Source of the DNA: Janthinobacterium aquaticum
GTDB taxonomy: Bacteria > Pseudomonadota > Gammaproteobacteria > Burkholderiales > Burkholderiaceae_D
DNA length: 64,000 nt
Direction of reading: 5' to 3'
Assembly (NCBI RefSeq): GCF_009208565.1
Contig: NZ_WFLK01000010.1
Location: forward strand, 1-64,000
The notes beneath the pieces were generated by a model. That model ran no database searches, was not told where the DNA came from, and saw only the letters and a program-made list of their open reading frames with translations. The translations under genes were made by a program, and so were the position numbers. This document shows, piece after piece, positions 43,209-52,020 of the stretch. Position 1 is the stretch's first letter, and every line of letters starts with the position of its first letter.

Positions 43209-44848
43209 CAGGGCACGTAACCGGGGATGGTCGCCTCGTCGACCGCATCGATCTGCTGCGGATCGATATGCAGCTGGGCAAAGCGCAGGTAGACCTTGCT
43301 GCGGATAAAGACGTCAAACAGGTCGGGGTCGATATGCCCGTTCAGGCTGAACTGCCCCAATATGCGCAGCGACTCCGACAGCGACTTGCCTTTTTTATAG
43401 GGCCGGTCGCGCGCCGTCAGCGCCTCGAAGATATCGGCAATCGCCATCAACCGCGCCGGCACCGACATCTGCTCGCGCGTCAGGCCGCGCGGATAGCCCT
43501 TGCCATCCATGCGCTCGTGGTGGCCGCCCGCATATTCCGGCACCTTCTGCAGGTGCTTGGGCCAGGGCAAGGATTCAAGCATGCGGATCGACACGCTGAT
43601 ATGGTTGTTGATGATCTTGCGCTCGGCGTCGGTCAGGGTGCCGAAGCGGATGGTCAGGTTCTCGACTTCGCCGGCGTCCAGGAAATCGCGCGGTGCGCCA
43701 TCGGGTCCGACCCAGCGGCGTGCGGCGATCTCGCGCACGCGCTGCTGATCCTGCGGCGACATGCCCTCGCCGCCGATATTGGCATGGCGCAGAAAATCGC
43801 GCTCTTCGCGCAGCTGCGCCTGCTGCTGCAGCAGCGTTTCGGCGATGGCGGCCGCCTCGCCTGGCGCCTGCAACTGTTGCTTGAGTGCCGCAATTTCAGC
43901 ATCGCGCAGCAGCACTTCAAAACGCGTGTCGATCAGGCCGATGCGGTCATAAATGGTTTCCAGCTTGGTGGCCTTGTCGACCACGTGCACGGGGGTGGTG
44001 ATCTTGCCGCAATCGTGCAGCAGGCCGGCAAACCACAGCTGCTTGCGTTCGTTGTCGCTGAGGCGAAAGCCGGCCAGCGGGCCGTGCTCGGTTGCATGCG
44101 CGGCGTCGGCCAGCATCATGGTCAGTTCCGGCACGAACTGGCAGTGGCGCCCGGTGTAAGGCGACTTTTCATCGATGCCGATATTGATCAGGTTGACCAG
44201 CGACTCGAGCAGTTGTTCGAGCTGGCGCAGCAGCAGTTGGTTGGTCAGCGCCACCGCAGCCTGCGCCGCCAGCGCCTCGATAAAACGCTGGTCGGTGGCG
44301 GAAAAGGCGCGCACGGCGCCACTGGCGTCCTGCGCATTGATCAGCTGCAGCACACCGATCAGCTCGCCTTCGTGGTCGCTCATCGGCACCGTCAGGAACG
44401 AAGTCGAGCGATAGCCGTAGTGCGTGTCGAAGGCGCGCATGCCGGAAAAGTTGAATTCGGCCGCCTGGTAGACATCGTCGATATTGACCGAGCAGCGGCG
44501 ATGGGCGGCGTAGGCTGCCACCGACGCCAGATTGGCTTGGCCGTCAGCCGTCCATAGCGGCACGCCGGGTATGCCCAGCCTGGTGCCGGCGCTGCTGGTC
44601 TGGTGGATGCCCAGGCTGGCGTTGATACTGATATGAAACTCCAGGCTGGCGCCGTCGGCGCTGGGCCGGTACAGCGTGCCGCCGTCGGCTCCGGTCATCT
44701 CGCGCGCCACCATCACGATGCGCTCCAACAAGGCGCTGAGATCGGCGCCCTGCTGCATGCCCAGCGCCGCGCCGCGTCCCAATTCCACGCTAAGTTCGGT
44801 AAGTTGGTCGAGTCGTTGGGCAACTTGCTCAGGGTGCAACTGGAGCAT
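43208..44848 (-). CDS. GAF domain HD-GYP phosphodiesterase
   Basis: 546 residues. A GAF domain (about 35-205) is followed by an HD-GYP domain with H278-D279 in LLHDCGKITTP, H443-H444-E445 in GGHHERMDGKGYP and the GYP at 451-453. HD-GYP enzymes hydrolyse cyclic di-GMP. The stretch between HD and HHE (about 165 residues) is roughly 100 longer than in classical members and holds a charged, probably coiled-coil segment (about 315-355). It is expected to be cytoplasmic; the GAF ligand is unknown. The Met at 44848 is chosen over an upstream in-frame ATG. The gene overlaps the cyclase gene by one base, so both are co-translated. Confidence 0.88.
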   Translation of the reverse strand: MLQLHPEQVAQRLDQLTELSVELGRGAALGMQQGADLSALLERIVMVAREMTGADGGTLYRPSADGASLEFHISINASLGIHQTSSAGTRLGIPGVPLWTADGQANLASVAAYAAHRRCSVNIDDVYQAAEFNFSGMRAFDTHYGYRSTSFLTVPMSDHEGELIGVLQLINAQDASGAVRAFSATDQRFIEALAAQAAVALTNQLLLRQLEQLLESLVNLINIGIDEKSPYTGRHCQFVPELTMMLADAAHATEHGPLAGFRLSDNERKQLWFAGLLHDCGKITTPVHVVDKATKLETIYDRIGLIDTRFEVLLRDAEIAALKQQLQAPGEAAAIAETLLQQQAQLREERDFLRHANIGGEGMSPQDQQRVREIAARRWVGPDGAPRDFLDAGEVENLTIRFGTLTDAERKIINNHISVSIRMLESLPWPKHLQKVPEYAGGHHERMDGKGYPRGLTREQMSVPARLMAIADIFEALTARDRPYKKGKSLSESLRILGQFSLNGHIDPDLFDVFIRSKVYLRFAQLHIDPQQIDAVDEATIPGYVP

Positions 44849-45024
44849 GATAACGGTGTATGGAGTGGCAACAGCTGGCAGTGTACCGTTGCAGCCTGTT
44901 GCATGTACATTCCAAAAATGCAATTAGCAAAAATTGATTTCCGTCGCACAACACAATAAAAATTGACGCCGCATGTAATAATTAGAATAGACTCAACTAT
45001 CATTCCATCATAACAAGGCTGTCG

Positions 45025-45909
45025 ATGAAATTCACGTTCAGGGGCGTGCGCGGATCCATCCCCTCGCCCGGCCCGCAAACGGCGCGCTATGGCGGCAATA
45101 CCACCTGCATCGAAGTGCGTACGGCCAGCGGTGCACTGCTGATACTCGACGCCGGCAGCGGCATCTATGCGCTGGCCAAAAAGCTGCCGCCCGGCCCGGC
45201 CGAGGCGCATATTCTGATCACGCACAGCCATTGGGACCATATCCATGGCCTGCCGATGTTCGGTCCGCTGTTTATCCGCGGCAGCCGCGTGCACCTGTAC
45301 GGCGCCGCCGATGCGGCCGGCAACGGCATCGAGCATGTGATGGCGGTGCAGCTGCAAAACAATTACTTCCCCGTCAGTGAAGCAGCGATGGCCGCCGAGA
45401 TCGATTACCGCACGCTGGCGGTCGGCGAAACGCTGGCCGTGGCCGACGCCACTGTGACCAATGTAGAAATGAATCATCCGGTGATCAATCTTGGCTACCG
45501 CATCAGTTCGGGCGGTGCCTCGCTGTTTTTCAGTGGCGACCATGAACCATTTGCCAACCCGCATGCCCCCGGCACGCTTGACCATGCCGCCTGCCAGCGC
45601 GATATTGCGCAGCGCGAAGCGGCCATCGAGCGCGCTGTTACCGGCGTCGATGCGCTGATCATGGATTGCTCGTACACGCGCGACGAGTATGAAGGCAAGC
45701 GCGGCTGGGGCCACGGCACGTTTGACGGCGCACTGTCGTTGGCCTTGCGCTGCGGCGTCAAGCGGCTCTATTGCACCCACCATGAACCGACGCGCGACGA
45801 CGAGCAGCTCGAAGCCGTGTTTGCCGACGTGATGGCGCGCCATGCGGGTCAACTCGGTCAGTTGCAGGTATTCCTGGCGGCCGAAGGCCTGACGGTCGAA
45901 TTGGCTTGA
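45025..45909 (+). CDS. metallo-beta-lactamase-fold hydrolase
   Basis: 294 residues with the MBL core. Seen: the zinc motif THSHWDHIHGLPMF (HxHxDH), a later His in MNHPVINLGYR, the Asp region FSGDHEP, and a C-terminal CTHHEPTRDD. The N-terminus KFTFRGVRGSIPSPGPQTAR is characteristic of the MBL group represented by phosphodiesterase-like proteins such as PhnP or cAMP phosphodiesterase class II-like enzymes. Whether it acts on a cyclic nucleotide is not known; the neighbouring cyclase gene makes that an interesting possibility. It is divergent from the HD-GYP gene. Confidence 0.85.
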   Translation: MKFTFRGVRGSIPSPGPQTARYGGNTTCIEVRTASGALLILDAGSGIYALAKKLPPGPAEAHILITHSHWDHIHGLPMFGPLFIRGSRVHLYGAADAAGNGIEHVMAVQLQNNYFPVSEAAMAAEIDYRTLAVGETLAVADATVTNVEMNHPVINLGYRISSGGASLFFSGDHEPFANPHAPGTLDHAACQRDIAQREAAIERAVTGVDALIMDCSYTRDEYEGKRGWGHGTFDGALSLALRCGVKRLYCTHHEPTRDDEQLEAVFADVMARHAGQLGQLQVFLAAEGLTVELA

Positions 45910-45999
45910 TCGCTGGCTTGTGTTGCGTAGCGAACGGTACGGCCGTTGAAGGTGGCAGACAATAAGCACTCACTGACCGCATTGAGCGAAGGAGCCATC

Positions 46000-46176
46000 A
46001 TGAACAAACCTACCGAGCAAACGCAGGAACAGAAACAGCAGCAGCGCGAAGATCAGCAAGCGCAGCAGGAACTGCACAACAGCCGCCAGCAAGCCGACCT
46101 GGACAAGGGCGCCGCCCACCAGAACGACGGCCTGCTGCCACGCCAGGGCGGCGACAAGGGTCCGCGCGGCCAGTAA
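46000..46176 (+). CDS. small Gln-rich hydrophilic protein, unknown function
   Basis: 58 residues beginning MNKPTEQTQEQKQQQRE, very rich in Gln and charged residues, with no Cys, Trp or hydrophobic core, so probably disordered. The ATG has a strong AAGGAGC ribosome-binding site 5-6 bp upstream. No family was recognised. The gene lies between the MBL gene and a terminator, with a full set of translation signals, so it is likely real. Confidence 0.65.
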   Translation: MNKPTEQTQEQKQQQREDQQAQQELHNSRQQADLDKGAAHQNDGLLPRQGGDKGPRGQ

Positions 46177-46195
46177 TGTTCTCGCGCTGAAATAA

Positions 46196-46222
46196 AAAAG
46201 GGAGCCACAAGGGCTCCCTTTT
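46196..46222. terminator. bidirectional rho-independent terminator
   Basis: AAAAGGGAGCC, a 5-base loop and GGCTCCCTTTT form a perfect 11-bp stem with an A-run before and a T-run after, so it can terminate both the small plus-strand gene and the minus-strand pit gene. Confidence 0.88.
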
Positions 46223-46241
46223 CATTCATGTAAAGGCTTCA

Positions 46242-47252
46242 TCACATGATATGGTGGCCGACCCACCAGGAAATCGCCGCCACGAAGGCTGCCGCCGGAA
46301 TCGTGAAAATCCAGGCCCAGACGATATTGCCCGCCACGCCCCAACGCACGGCCGACATTTTCTGCGACGAACCCACGCCAACGATGGCGCCGGTAATCGT
46401 GTGCGTGGTCGACACCGGAATGCCCAGCGCGGTCGACACGAACAGCGTAATGGCGCCGCCCGTTTCAGCGCAGAAGCCGCCGACCGGTTTCAACTTGGTG
46501 ATCTTCTGGCCCATGGTTTTCACAATGCGCCAGCCGCCAAACAGCGTGCCGAAGCTGATCGCCGTATAGCAGGAAATAATCACCCACATCGGCGGCATGG
46601 CGTCAGCGGCGCTAGAGTAACCAGCGGCGATCAGCAGCATCCAGATAATACCGATGGTTTTTTGCGCATCGTTGCCGCCGTGGCCCAGGCTGTAGGCCGC
46701 GGCCGACGCAAGTTGCAGGCGGCGGAACCATTTATCGACCTTGCGCGGCGTCGAGCGCACGAAAATCCACGACACGATCAGCATCATGATCGAGCCGAAC
46801 ACAAAGCCCAGTACCGGTGCGATCACGATAAAGGCCACGGTTTTCCACAGGCCAGCCGAGATCAGCGCGCCGGTGCCCGACTTGGCCACTGCTGCGCCCA
46901 CCAGGCCGCCAATCAGCGCATGCGACGACGACGATGGAATGCCGTAGTACCAGGTAAACAGGTTCCAGACGATGGCGCCCATCAGTGCGCCGAAGATCAC
47001 GTACTGGTCGATCACCATCGGATCGATGGTGCCCTTGCCCACCGTGGCGGCCACGGTCAGCTGGTGGAACACGAAAATGGCGACAAAGTTGAACGTTGCG
47101 GCCATGGCCACGGCCGTCTGCGGCTTCAGTACGCCCGTCGAGACCACCGTGGCAATCGCGTTGGCGGCATCGTGGAAGCCATTCATGAAGTCAAACAGCA
47201 GCGCCAGGAAGATCAACAGGCCTAGCACGTAGATGCTGATTTGTATGGTCAT
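46242..47252 (-). CDS. pitA: low-affinity inorganic phosphate transporter (Pit)
   Basis: 336 residues, 8-10 hydrophobic helices. The duplicated PiT signatures are present: FDFMNGFHDAANAIATVVSTG near the N-terminus, and GGNDAQKTIGI in the middle, followed by GIPVSTTHTITGAIVG. PiT proteins import metal-phosphate with protons. A DUF47 gene lies 42 bp upstream on the same strand, the classical DUF47-pit pair, so the two are probably co-transcribed. Confidence 0.94.
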   Translation of the reverse strand: MTIQISIYVLGLLIFLALLFDFMNGFHDAANAIATVVSTGVLKPQTAVAMAATFNFVAIFVFHQLTVAATVGKGTIDPMVIDQYVIFGALMGAIVWNLFTWYYGIPSSSSHALIGGLVGAAVAKSGTGALISAGLWKTVAFIVIAPVLGFVFGSIMMLIVSWIFVRSTPRKVDKWFRRLQLASAAAYSLGHGGNDAQKTIGIIWMLLIAAGYSSAADAMPPMWVIISCYTAISFGTLFGGWRIVKTMGQKITKLKPVGGFCAETGGAITLFVSTALGIPVSTTHTITGAIVGVGSSQKMSAVRWGVAGNIVWAWIFTIPAAAFVAAISWWVGHHIM

Positions 47253-47294
47253 TGGTAGGTTCTTTTCTGATTCTGTTACGGGACAGGCAAACGC

Positions 47295-47921
47295 TTACGC
47301 GTTTTCAACGATGATGCCTTCGATAATATTGGAGACATCTTCGCAACGGTCGGTCACGGTTTCCAGAAGCTCGTAGATGGCCTTCATCTTGATCAGGTTG
47401 CGCACATCCGGTTCGTCGCGGAACAGTTTGGACATGGCGGCGCGCATCACATGGTCGGCGTCCGATTCCAGGCGGTCGATCTCTTCGCAGATGGCCACGA
47501 TCTGGCGCGAATTGTCCATATTGTGCAGCATGGCCACGGCGTCGCGCACTTTCTCGGTACAGGCCAGTACCAGCTCGGCCAAGCGCTTGGCTTCCGGCGT
47601 GACCGCTTTCAGGTCGTACAGCGAGACGGTCTGGGCCGCATCTTCCAGCAGGTCCAGGATATCGTCCTGGCGCGTGATCAGCTGGTGGATATCGTCGCGG
47701 TCGATCGGCGTGATAAAGGTCTTGTGCAGCATTTCGACCGTGGCGTAGGTGACTTTATCGGCCTGCTTCTCGATGCTTTCAATCGCGTGCACGCGGTTTT
47801 CCAGGTCGTCGAAATTGGTCATCAGGCCCAGCATTTCCTTGGCACCTTTGACGCACAGTTCTGCGTGCTGGTTAAACAATTCAAAAAACTTGCCCTCGGT
47901 GGGCATCAGGCGTCCAAACAT
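47295..47921 (-). CDS. DUF47/PhoU-like regulator of Pit
   Basis: 208 residues, all helical, of the TIGR00153/DUF47 family related to PhoU. Seen: MFGRLMPTEGKFFELFNQHAE at the start, the family segment ENRVHAIESIEKQADKVTYATVEMLHKTFITPIDRDDIH, and ICEEIDRLESDADHVMRAAM, all rich in acidic residues positioned to bind metal. It modulates the adjacent Pit transporter in systems studied. The Met at 47921 is chosen because the preceding in-frame residues have no family similarity. Confidence 0.92.
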   Translation of the reverse strand: MFGRLMPTEGKFFELFNQHAELCVKGAKEMLGLMTNFDDLENRVHAIESIEKQADKVTYATVEMLHKTFITPIDRDDIHQLITRQDDILDLLEDAAQTVSLYDLKAVTPEAKRLAELVLACTEKVRDAVAMLHNMDNSRQIVAICEEIDRLESDADHVMRAAMSKLFRDEPDVRNLIKMKAIYELLETVTDRCEDVSNIIEGIIVENA

Positions 47922-48024
47922 GTCATTCTCCGTTAAGCATTGAAGCGTGTTATTTACTGCAGAAAGCCACCCCACGCATGGGGCGGCCTGTTGGGGATCG
48001 TTATTACTGGTGGTTCGTCGTGCT

Positions 48025-49410
48025 TTAGTCGCCCTGGTACAGCGCCAGGCCACCACTGTAATTGCCAAACTTGGTGTACTGCCCCAGGAAAGTGAGGCGG
48101 ATGCTGCCGATTGGTCCGTTACGTTGCTTGCCGATAATGATCTCGGCCGTGCCCTTGTCGGGCGAATCAGGGTTATAGACTTCGTCGCGATAAATAAACA
48201 GGATCACGTCGGCGTCCTGCTCGATAGCGCCCGATTCGCGCAAGTCCGACATCACCGGGCGTTTATTGGGCCGCTGCTCAAGCGAGCGGTTCAACTGGGA
48301 CAGCGCAATGACCGGACAACCGAGCTCTTTTGCCAGCCCCTTCAAACCGCGCGAAATTTCGGAAATTTCGGTCGCACGGTTGTCGCCGGGGGAGTTGGCC
48401 GACATCAGCTGCAGGTAGTCGACGATGATCAGGCCGAGCTTGCCGCACTGGCGCGACAGGCGCCGCGAACGGGCCCGCAATTCGATCGAGTTCAGCGCCG
48501 GCGTTTCATCGATAAACAGCTGCGCATCGTTCATCTTCTGGATCGCATTGGTCAGGCGCGGCCAGTCCTCGTCGTTGAGGCGGCCGGTGCGCAGGCGATG
48601 CTGGTCGAGCTGGCCCACCGAGCCCAGCATACGCATGGCCAGCTGGGCGCCGCCCATCTCCATCGAGAACACGGCGACCGGCAAGCCGCTGTCGATCGCC
48701 ACGTTCTCACCGATATTGACGGAAAACGCGGTCTTGCCCATCGATGGACGGCCGGCCACGATCACCAGGTCGCCCGGCTGCAGGCCCGAGGTCATGCGGT
48801 CAAGGTCGATAAAGCCGGTCGGCACGCCGGTGATTTCACTCTGGTTGTCGCGGCTGTAGAGCTCGTCGATACGCTCGACCACCTGCGTCAGCAGCGGCTG
48901 GATCGCGGTCCAGCCCTGGGCACCGCGCGCGCCTTCTTCGGCAATCGCAAAAATCTTCGATTCGGCCTCGTCAAGCATCTGCTTGACTTCCTTGCCCTGC
49001 GGGCTGAAGGCGGTGCCGGAGATATCGTCGGCCACGGTGATGAGCTTGCGCAGCACGCCGCGGTCGCGCACGATCTCGGCGTAGCGGCGGATATTGGCGG
49101 CCGACGGCGTGTTTTGCGCCATCGCGTTCAGATAGGCGAGCCCGCCCACATCGTCGGCCTTGCCGAGCTGGGTCAGGGTTTCAAACACGGTGATCACGTC
49201 GGCCGGTTTGGACGCATTGACCATCTTGACGATCTGTTCGAAGATGATGCGATGGTCGTAGCGATAGAAATCGTCCGCATGCATGAAGTCTGCAATACGG
49301 TCATAGGCGGCATTGTCACGCAGCAAACCGCCAATCACGGATTGTTCTGCTTCGATCGAGTGCGGCGGAATACGGAGGGAATCCAGTTGTGGATCTTGGG
49401 GGTCATTCAT
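48025..49410 (-). CDS. dnaB: replicative DNA helicase DnaB
   Basis: 461 residues, full-length DnaB. The N-terminal primase-interacting domain begins RIPPHSIEAEQSVIGGLL. The RecA-like C-terminal domain carries Walker A AGRPSMGKTAFS (about 215-226), the Walker B/DnaB signature LIIVDYLQLM, SQLNRSLEQRPNKRP and the C-terminal arginine finger region QRNGPIGSIRLTF. It unwinds DNA ahead of the replication fork. It lies downstream of the rpsF operon with a terminator in between, a conserved betaproteobacterial order. Confidence 0.97.
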   Translation of the reverse strand: MNDPQDPQLDSLRIPPHSIEAEQSVIGGLLRDNAAYDRIADFMHADDFYRYDHRIIFEQIVKMVNASKPADVITVFETLTQLGKADDVGGLAYLNAMAQNTPSAANIRRYAEIVRDRGVLRKLITVADDISGTAFSPQGKEVKQMLDEAESKIFAIAEEGARGAQGWTAIQPLLTQVVERIDELYSRDNQSEITGVPTGFIDLDRMTSGLQPGDLVIVAGRPSMGKTAFSVNIGENVAIDSGLPVAVFSMEMGGAQLAMRMLGSVGQLDQHRLRTGRLNDEDWPRLTNAIQKMNDAQLFIDETPALNSIELRARSRRLSRQCGKLGLIIVDYLQLMSANSPGDNRATEISEISRGLKGLAKELGCPVIALSQLNRSLEQRPNKRPVMSDLRESGAIEQDADVILFIYRDEVYNPDSPDKGTAEIIIGKQRNGPIGSIRLTFLGQYTKFGNYSGGLALYQGD

Positions 49411-49482
49411 GGCGCGAATTATACCTGCTTCGGCGTCAAGGCAAAAATAAAGGGCTCAAAATGAGCGAAAAAAAGGCCACAA

Positions 49483-49506
49483 AAAAGCCGGGCGAACCCG
49501 GCTTTT
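49483..49506 (-). terminator. rho-independent terminator of the rpsF operon
   Basis: AAAAGCCGGG-CGAA-CCCGGCTTTT makes a perfect 10-bp stem with a 4-base loop, A-rich upstream and T-rich downstream, between rplI and dnaB. Confidence 0.9.
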
Positions 49507-49547
49507 ATTGATGCGGCAACGCTTGCGGGCCTAAGCCCGCAAAACGA

Positions 49548-50003
49548 TTACGCGTTCGCGTCAGCGACGACAGCGATCACAACTTCCACGACCACGTCGG
49601 TGTGCAGAGCAACCGAAACGTTGTGCTCGCCAACAACTTTCAGCGGGCCGGTAGGCATACGGATTTGTGCTTTTTCAACAGCAAAACCTTGCTTGGTCAG
49701 CGCTTCAGCGATGTCGAAGTTGGTGACGGAACCGAACAGACGGCCATCAACACCAGCTTTTTGAGCAACTTGAACGGTCAGGCCGCTCAGTTTTTCGCCC
49801 TGGGCTTGCGATGCAGCCAGCTTGGCGGCAGCAGCTTTTTCCAGTTCAGCGCGCTTGACTTCGAATTCAGCCACTGCGGTAGCAGTAGCACGACGGGCCA
49901 GGCGTTGTGGAATCAGGAAGTTACGTGCGTAACCGTCTTTGACTTTAACGACGTCGCCGAGGTTACCGACGTTCACAACTTTTTCTAACAGAATGATTTG
50001 CAT
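49548..50003 (-). CDS. rplI: 50S ribosomal protein L9
   Basis: 151 residues, the normal length. The N-terminal rRNA-binding part reads [33 protein letters not shown], followed by the long central helix and a C-terminal domain. It is the last gene of the rpsF-priB-rpsR-rplI operon. Confidence 0.98.
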   Translation of the reverse strand: MQIILLEKVVNVGNLGDVVKVKDGYARNFLIPQRLARRATATAVAEFEVKRAELEKAAAAKLAASQAQGEKLSGLTVQVAQKAGVDGRLFGSVTNFDIAEALTKQGFAVEKAQIRMPTGPLKVVGEHNVSVALHTDVVVEVVIAVVADANA

Positions 50004-50030
50004 AGTTCTTCTCCAGGAATATCTGACCGA

Positions 50031-50321
50031 TTAAGCGTGGTGCAGATCGGTGTATGGCAGCAGCGCGAGGAAGCGAGCGCGCTTGATTGCGGTGTCAACT
50101 TGGCGCTGGTAGTGCGCTTTGGTACCGGTCAGGCGTGCTGGCATGATCTTGCCGTTTTCTTGGACGAAGTCTTTCAGCGTGTCTACGTCTTTGTAGTCGA
50201 CTTGTTCAACGTGAGCTGCGGTGAAGCGGCAGAACTTCTTACGTTTGAACAGCGGGTTTTGCTGTTTGCGTTTTTCTTTAAGCTTGAGCTTATTTTTGTC
50301 GAACTTTTTACCGAATGCCAT
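50031..50321 (-). CDS. rpsR: 30S ribosomal protein S18
   Basis: 96 residues. The basic N-terminal tail ([18 protein letters not shown]) is longer than in E. coli, and the S18 core contains [25 protein letters not shown] and [14 protein letters not shown]. It pairs with S6, encoded upstream in the same operon, in the small subunit platform. Confidence 0.98.
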   Translation of the reverse strand: MAFGKKFDKNKLKLKEKRKQQNPLFKRKKFCRFTAAHVEQVDYKDVDTLKDFVQENGKIMPARLTGTKAHYQRQVDTAIKRARFLALLPYTDLHHA

Positions 50322-50351
50322 TTTAGGCTCCTGTATCTAAAAATGCGCTAG

Positions 50352-50663
50352 TCAGATGACTGCACTAAAATCAATGATGTGAAACACCAAACTCTTGCTG
50401 TTGCGGCTCTTCTTTGCCAGGAATCCCGTGAACTGATAAATCCCGCTCAAGCTGGCCTGGCTGAACCGGCCTGATATTTCGCCAGCAGCAACTGCGGCAA
50501 GTTCAAACTCGGTCAGGCGGGCAATACCGGCTTCCATCTGCTGCGAACTGTGCTGCAATACTGCATTCACGATCGGCAAGCCTGCCGGGGTATAGCGCAG
50601 TGTTTCGCGCTCGGCAATGATGGCGGTAACTTGTAGCTGGTTCAGTGCACGATCCTGCAACAA
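50352..50663 (-). CDS. priB: primosomal replication protein N (PriB)
   Basis: 103 residues, a single OB fold of the SSB-type PriB family. It binds single-stranded DNA in primosome restart with PriA and DnaT. Seen: LNQLQVTAIIAERETLRYTP and the OB-fold core GLPIVNAVLQHSS. Its start lies directly after the rpsF stop codon, with no intergenic gap, consistent with one operon. Confidence 0.92.
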   Translation of the reverse strand: MLQDRALNQLQVTAIIAERETLRYTPAGLPIVNAVLQHSSQQMEAGIARLTEFELAAVAAGEISGRFSQASLSGIYQFTGFLAKKSRNSKSLVFHIIDFSAVI

Positions 50664-51050
50664 TTAAGCGGCGGCGGCTGGAGCGGCTGCTGGTGCTTCG
50701 GTGCGGTGGCTTTTCGCCGCGTCTTCACGTTGTACCGATTTCATCATCGGCGAAGGAGCCGTTTCGGCTTTCTTCATTTTAACGGTCAGGTGACGCAACA
50801 CGGCATCATTGAATTTGAATGCAGTTTCCAGCTCGACCAGGGTCTCGTTGTCGCATTCGATGTTCAGGCAGATGTAGTGTGCTTTTGGCAGTTTCTGGAT
50901 CGAGTAAGCCATTTGACGACGGCCCCAATCTTCAACACGGTGTACCGAACCGCCGCGGGTGGTTACGCTGGCTTTGTAGCGTTCGATCATCGCGGGCACT
51001 TGCTCGCTTTGGTCCGGATGGACGATAAAAACTATTTCATAATGACGCAT
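50664..51050 (-). CDS. rpsF: 30S ribosomal protein S6
   Basis: 128 residues. The S6 core [25 protein letters not shown] is followed by [20 protein letters not shown], and the protein ends in an Ala-rich tail. It is the first gene of the rpsF operon. Its promoter should lie in the 275-bp space shared with lexA. Confidence 0.98.
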   Translation of the reverse strand: MRHYEIVFIVHPDQSEQVPAMIERYKASVTTRGGSVHRVEDWGRRQMAYSIQKLPKAHYICLNIECDNETLVELETAFKFNDAVLRHLTVKMKKAETAPSPMMKSVQREDAAKSHRTEAPAAAPAAAA

Positions 51051-51269
51051 GCAAACTCCTTCAGGTCGGATTGATAATCGCCCACCTCGGCGTCAAGACG
51101 AGTGTGGGAAGGTCAGCCGAAGATTATAACCGGTCTTTGACAAGCATTCAACCTTTGCTTGCACGCGCCGCGCAAAAGCGTCGCGCTTGTGCTCACGGCA
51201 TGCCTGACGGCGACTATTTCGCGCAAAATCGCGTGAAAAGCCTGAAATCCCCTTGCATAGTGGCCCATA

Positions 51270-51302
51270 CTGTACAAAAATACAGACTGTTCATATAGAC
51301 AG
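51270..51302 (+). promoter_or_regulatory. two tandem LexA (SOS) boxes upstream of lexA
   Basis: CTGTACAAAAATACAG (51270-51285) and CTGTTCATATAGACAG (51287-51302) both match the LexA consensus CTG-N10-CAG, one base apart. They lie 24 bp before the lexA start, the arrangement expected for lexA autoregulation. Confidence 0.9.
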
Positions 51303-51325
51303 CATTTCACGATGCCCCCACTCCC

Positions 51326-51958
51326 ATGATCAAGCTGACAGCACGACAAGAACAAATCCTGAACCTGATCAAGGATGCGATCGGCAATACCGGTTTTCCC
51401 CCGACGCGCGCCGAGATCGCCGCTGAATTGGGCTTCAAGTCGGCCAACGCGGCCGAAGAGCATTTGCAGGCGCTGGCCCGCAAGGGTGCGATTGAAATTT
51501 CACCTGGCACCTCGCGCGGCATCCGCCTGCTCGGCACTGCCGCCGAAGCGCCACCAGCCGTCCCGGCCGCCCTCTTGATGTCGCTGCCGCTGATCGGCCG
51601 CGTAGCTGCCGGCTCGCCGATCCTGGCGCAGGAAAACCTGGAAGCGAGCTACAACGTCGACCCGGCGCTGTTTTCAAGCAAGCCCGACTTCCTGCTCAAG
51701 GTGCGCGGCTGGTCGATGCGCGACGCCGGCATCATGGACGGCGACCTGCTGGCCGTGAAAAAGATCGACAGCGCCAAGAACGGCCAGATCGTGGTGGCCC
51801 GCATCGGCGACGAAGTCACCGTCAAGCGCTACAAGAAAACCGGCACGCTGATCGAACTGTTCCCGGAAAACCCGGAGTTCAAGGTCATTACCGTGTCGCC
51901 GGAAGACGAGTTTGCTTTAGAGGGTCTTGCGGTAGGCTTGATGCGCAGCTGGCATTGA
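51326..51958 (+). CDS. lexA: SOS repressor LexA
   Basis: 210 residues. The N-terminal winged helix reads [21 protein letters not shown]; the self-cleavage site is AG at 95-96 in [10 protein letters not shown]; the catalytic serine is S130 in [15 protein letters not shown] and the lysine K167 in [13 protein letters not shown]. It represses DNA-damage genes and is cleaved with RecA after damage. Two SOS boxes lie upstream. After the stop codon come two 20-bp direct repeats and a REP-like element. Confidence 0.97.
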   Translation: MIKLTARQEQILNLIKDAIGNTGFPPTRAEIAAELGFKSANAAEEHLQALARKGAIEISPGTSRGIRLLGTAAEAPPAVPAALLMSLPLIGRVAAGSPILAQENLEASYNVDPALFSSKPDFLLKVRGWSMRDAGIMDGDLLAVKKIDSAKNGQIVVARIGDEVTVKRYKKTGTLIELFPENPEFKVITVSPEDEFALEGLAVGLMRSWH

Positions 51959-51971
51959 ACGCCCAACCGAC

Positions 51972-52020
51972 GTCGCGTGGATCTCGCATGGGTCGCGTGA
52001 ATCTCGCGTAGGTCGCGTAG
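51972..52020. repeat. short direct repeats merging into a REP-like element
   Basis: Two 20-bp units (51972-51991 and 51992-52011) match at 17 of 20 positions and start with GTCGCGTG. A partial third unit (52012-52020) runs into the GTAGGTCGG start of the REP-like palindrome. The block begins 14 bp after the lexA stop. Confidence 0.6.

Noticed and set aside
44960..44990. Promoter for the MBL gene (TTGACG with TAGAAT)
   Set aside because: The spacing between the two hexamers is only about 14 bp, too short for a reliable sigma-70 call.
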